8,233 bases of DNA, taken from positions 1-8,233 of the forward strand of contig JAQTMJ010000024.1 of assembly GCA_028714395.1 (NCBI GenBank), written 5' to 3'. Numbering within the stretch: the first letter of the stretch is position 1; every line of letters starts with the position of its first letter. This DNA is from Candidatus Iainarchaeum sp. (GTDB lineage: Archaea; Micrarchaeota; Micrarchaeia; Anstonellales; Bilamarchaeaceae). This document shows positions 6,986 through 8,233 of this stretch, piece by piece. Under the pieces are notes generated by a model. The model did not search any database. It saw nothing but the letters and a program-made list of their open reading frames with translations, and was not told the DNA's origin. Position numbers and translations under genes: made by a program.

Positions 6986-8041
6986 ATGGCGGCAAAATTC
7001 ATTCTTTTTCTCGCTTTGGCGCTGGGGCTTTGCTTTGCAAACCAGGTCCTGTGCAGGGAAAACTGCCAGAGCAGCCACGATTATTGGGCGGGCATAGCCC
7101 AGGGCATAGTGGCCAACGGAGGCTATTATGCAAATGCGAACGAGACCAACTGCCTTGTGAGAAGCGGCTTTGATTTGCAGAACGACCCGTGCTGGTCCAT
7201 GGACTGCAATAGGGAATGCCTGAACGCCTCTGAAGCTGAGTGCCTTTCCCTGTGCAATCTGAGCTTCCAGCAGTGCTGCCTTGAAACCGCTGGAATAAAC
7301 GCGCAGAATGGGCTGGAAAGCTGCCTTGGGGCCTGTGCCGGAGTCCGTTTCGCAACAGATGAGAACGGAACGTGCGCAGGGTGCGAATTCTACGAAAGCA
7401 ATTTGGGCAACTGCACATGCAAAATGGGGATTATTGATGAGGGGATGGGTGTACAGTCTTTTAGTGGCTCGGTTTACATAAGCAAATTCGGGAGCCCGGA
7501 TAATCGTTCAATCAGCACTGATGATGTTTTCGAAGCAGGGGACACTTTGTATACAGGAAGTGATGGCACGGTGACGCTGTGGGTGGGAAACAGCACACAA
7601 TTTTATGAGCTGAAGCTCGGGCCGGACCAGTATGCGAAGCACATTACGATTATTTCAGGAAACAAAGTTGAACGTGCAATTTTGATGGACGGCTTGCCCG
7701 GACTGGATACCAGGATGGAAGTGGATGAAAACGAGCCGGATGGAATGAGAGTTCCGACTTATGTGAAATTCGCAAACTCGTATATTGAAATTTTCCCTGA
7801 AACCAATCAGAGCGGATATGACGTGAGACAAGATGCTAATCAGGTCACGATAATAGTGAATTCAGGGGCAGTGCGCGTTGGCTTCGCTAATCAGTCGCTC
7901 GTGGCTTCTGCGGGGGACAGCGTAATTGCCAGTCCGGACAGTTTGGTGAAATCAGGAATAGATCGCGATAATGGCTGTCTTGGCGCTTTCGTGCTCGCCG
8001 GCGCAGCATTGCTTGCTTTTGCGAGGAAATTTCATGCTTGA
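6986..8041 (+). CDS. Secreted Cys-rich, FecR-like domain surface protein with C-terminal membrane anchor
   Basis: I recognise no named family for the whole protein. Of its 351 residues, 1-18 form a signal peptide (basic Lys4, hydrophobic core, likely cut near CFA/NQ). Residues 27-145 are Cys-rich, with 15 cysteines including CNREC (74-78), CLSLC (86-90), a CC pair (97-98), CLGAC (113-117), CAGC (130-133) and CTC (143-145). Residues 158-325 look like a FecR-type beta domain: SGSVYI, then AGDTLYTGSDGTVTLWVG (184-201), LKLGPDQY, and a closing SGAVRV...ASAGDSV. Residues 332-346 are a short hydrophobic helix followed by RKFHA, suggesting a membrane anchor with the bulk outside. There are nine N-X-S/T sequons. 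The TATA box 25 bases upstream and absence of a Shine-Dalgarno site support a leaderless start. The gene overlaps the next one by 8 bases. FecR itself is a bacterial sigma regulator; here the fold is probably used extracellularly. Function unknown. Confidence 0.85.
   Translation: MAAKFILFLALALGLCFANQVLCRENCQSSHDYWAGIAQGIVANGGYYANANETNCLVRSGFDLQNDPCWSMDCNRECLNASEAECLSLCNLSFQQCCLETAGINAQNGLESCLGACAGVRFATDENGTCAGCEFYESNLGNCTCKMGIIDEGMGVQSFSGSVYISKFGSPDNRSISTDDVFEAGDTLYTGSDGTVTLWVGNSTQFYELKLGPDQYAKHITIISGNKVERAILMDGLPGLDTRMEVDENEPDGMRVPTYVKFANSYIEIFPETNQSGYDVRQDANQVTIIVNSGAVRVGFANQSLVASAGDSVIASPDSLVKSGIDRDNGCLGAFVLAGAALLAFARKFHA
8022..8026 (+). promoter_or_regulatory. Shine-Dalgarno site of the downstream membrane-protein gene
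   Basis: GAGGA lies seven bases before ATG 8034, inside the end of the preceding gene. It supports the overlapping start and re-initiation from the upstream reading frame. Confidence 0.55.
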
Positions 8042-8233
8042 TTTCTTTTATGCATTAGCTCTCACAGTAGTGATTGAAACCGCAGTGCTTTTTCTGGTTG
8101 CCAGATTCGCTTTCAGGGAAAAAATTGAGAATGGAAAATTGGTACTTGCAGGGATTATACCTTCGCTGATTACACTTCCTTTTGTATGGTTCTTCTTCCC
8201 TTACGTTTTAGCATATCCGGCCAGCCTTGCGCT
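8034..8233 (+). CDS. Membrane protein of unknown function, N-terminal part, cut by window edge
   Basis: The reading frame from ATG 8034 stays open to the window edge (66 full codons). It encodes two hydrophobic segments, near residues 6-23 and 41-59, joined by a charged loop with FREKIENGK (26-34), and has an acidic Glu15 in the first helix. The second helix carries TLPFVWFFFP (47-56), a Pro/aromatic motif. It has no recognisable catalytic motif in the part seen. A strong Shine-Dalgarno site and an 8-base overlap with the FecR-like surface-protein gene make co-translation likely, so the two products probably work together at the membrane. No function is assigned. Confidence 0.7.
   Translation, partial: MLDFFYALALTVVIETAVLFLVARFAFREKIENGKLVLAGIIPSLITLPFVWFFFPYVLAYPASLA

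Noticed and set aside
7031..7054. Lipoprotein signal (lipobox) at Cys16 or Cys23 of the surface protein
   Set aside because: The residues before both cysteines (LGLC, QVLC) do not fit the lipobox pattern; an ordinary signal peptide fits better.
6999..7418. 139-codon minus-strand frame inside the surface-protein gene
   Set aside because: Opposite a gene with a signal peptide, promoter spacing and ordered domains; its own translation shows no coherent features.
1..8233. CRISPR array, tRNA/rRNA, insertion sequence or attachment site
   Set aside because: No regularly spaced repeats, no cloverleaf-like sequence, no transposase frame and no flanking inverted repeats were seen on reading both strands.

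Overview
The window looks like chromosomal DNA from an archaeon, probably a small-genome lineage such as DPANN (Micrarchaeota/Diapherotrites-like). That placement is an inference from gene content and style and was not checked against a database. The support is a Rad50 ATPase with a zinc hook, frequent ATA (Ile) and AGG (Arg) codons, TATA-like boxes about 26 bases before start codons (leaderless mRNAs), GGTG-type Shine-Dalgarno sites before genes inside an operon, T-rich tracts instead of hairpin terminators, and a split transketolase. Base composition is near half G+C by eye, with AT-rich gaps between genes.

Layout. Positions 1-1582 (minus) hold the N-terminal 527 codons of rad50, running off the left edge. 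Positions 1654-2973 (minus) hold a FolC/Mur-ligase-family folate or pterin ligase with an unusual C-terminal motif. A divergent AT-rich promoter gap follows, then a plus-strand multi-pass membrane protein of unknown function (3060-3764) ending in a T-rich tract.

Positions 3806-6917 (minus) form a tight operon, transcribed rpe, transketolase N-half, transketolase C-half, transaldolase. The junctions are an 11- or 20-base overlap, a 4-base gap and a 4-base ATGA overlap. Together these enzymes interconvert pentose phosphates with fructose-6-phosphate and glyceraldehyde-3-phosphate. Only ribose-5-phosphate isomerase is missing from the non-oxidative pentose phosphate set. Many archaea lack this full set and make pentoses by the reverse ribulose-monophosphate route, so the operon is metabolically informative.

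A 68-base gap (6918-6985) separates the operon from a plus-strand pair. It contains an AT tract that can be read as a TATA box in both directions. The first plus-strand gene (6986-8041) encodes a secreted, Cys-rich, probably heavily N-glycosylated protein with a FecR-like beta domain and a C-terminal membrane anchor. It overlaps by 8 bases a membrane protein that runs off the right edge (8034-8233). This surface-protein/membrane-protein pair is the least familiar part of the window and the best candidate for something undescribed. No RNA genes, CRISPR arrays, insertion sequences or long repeats were seen.
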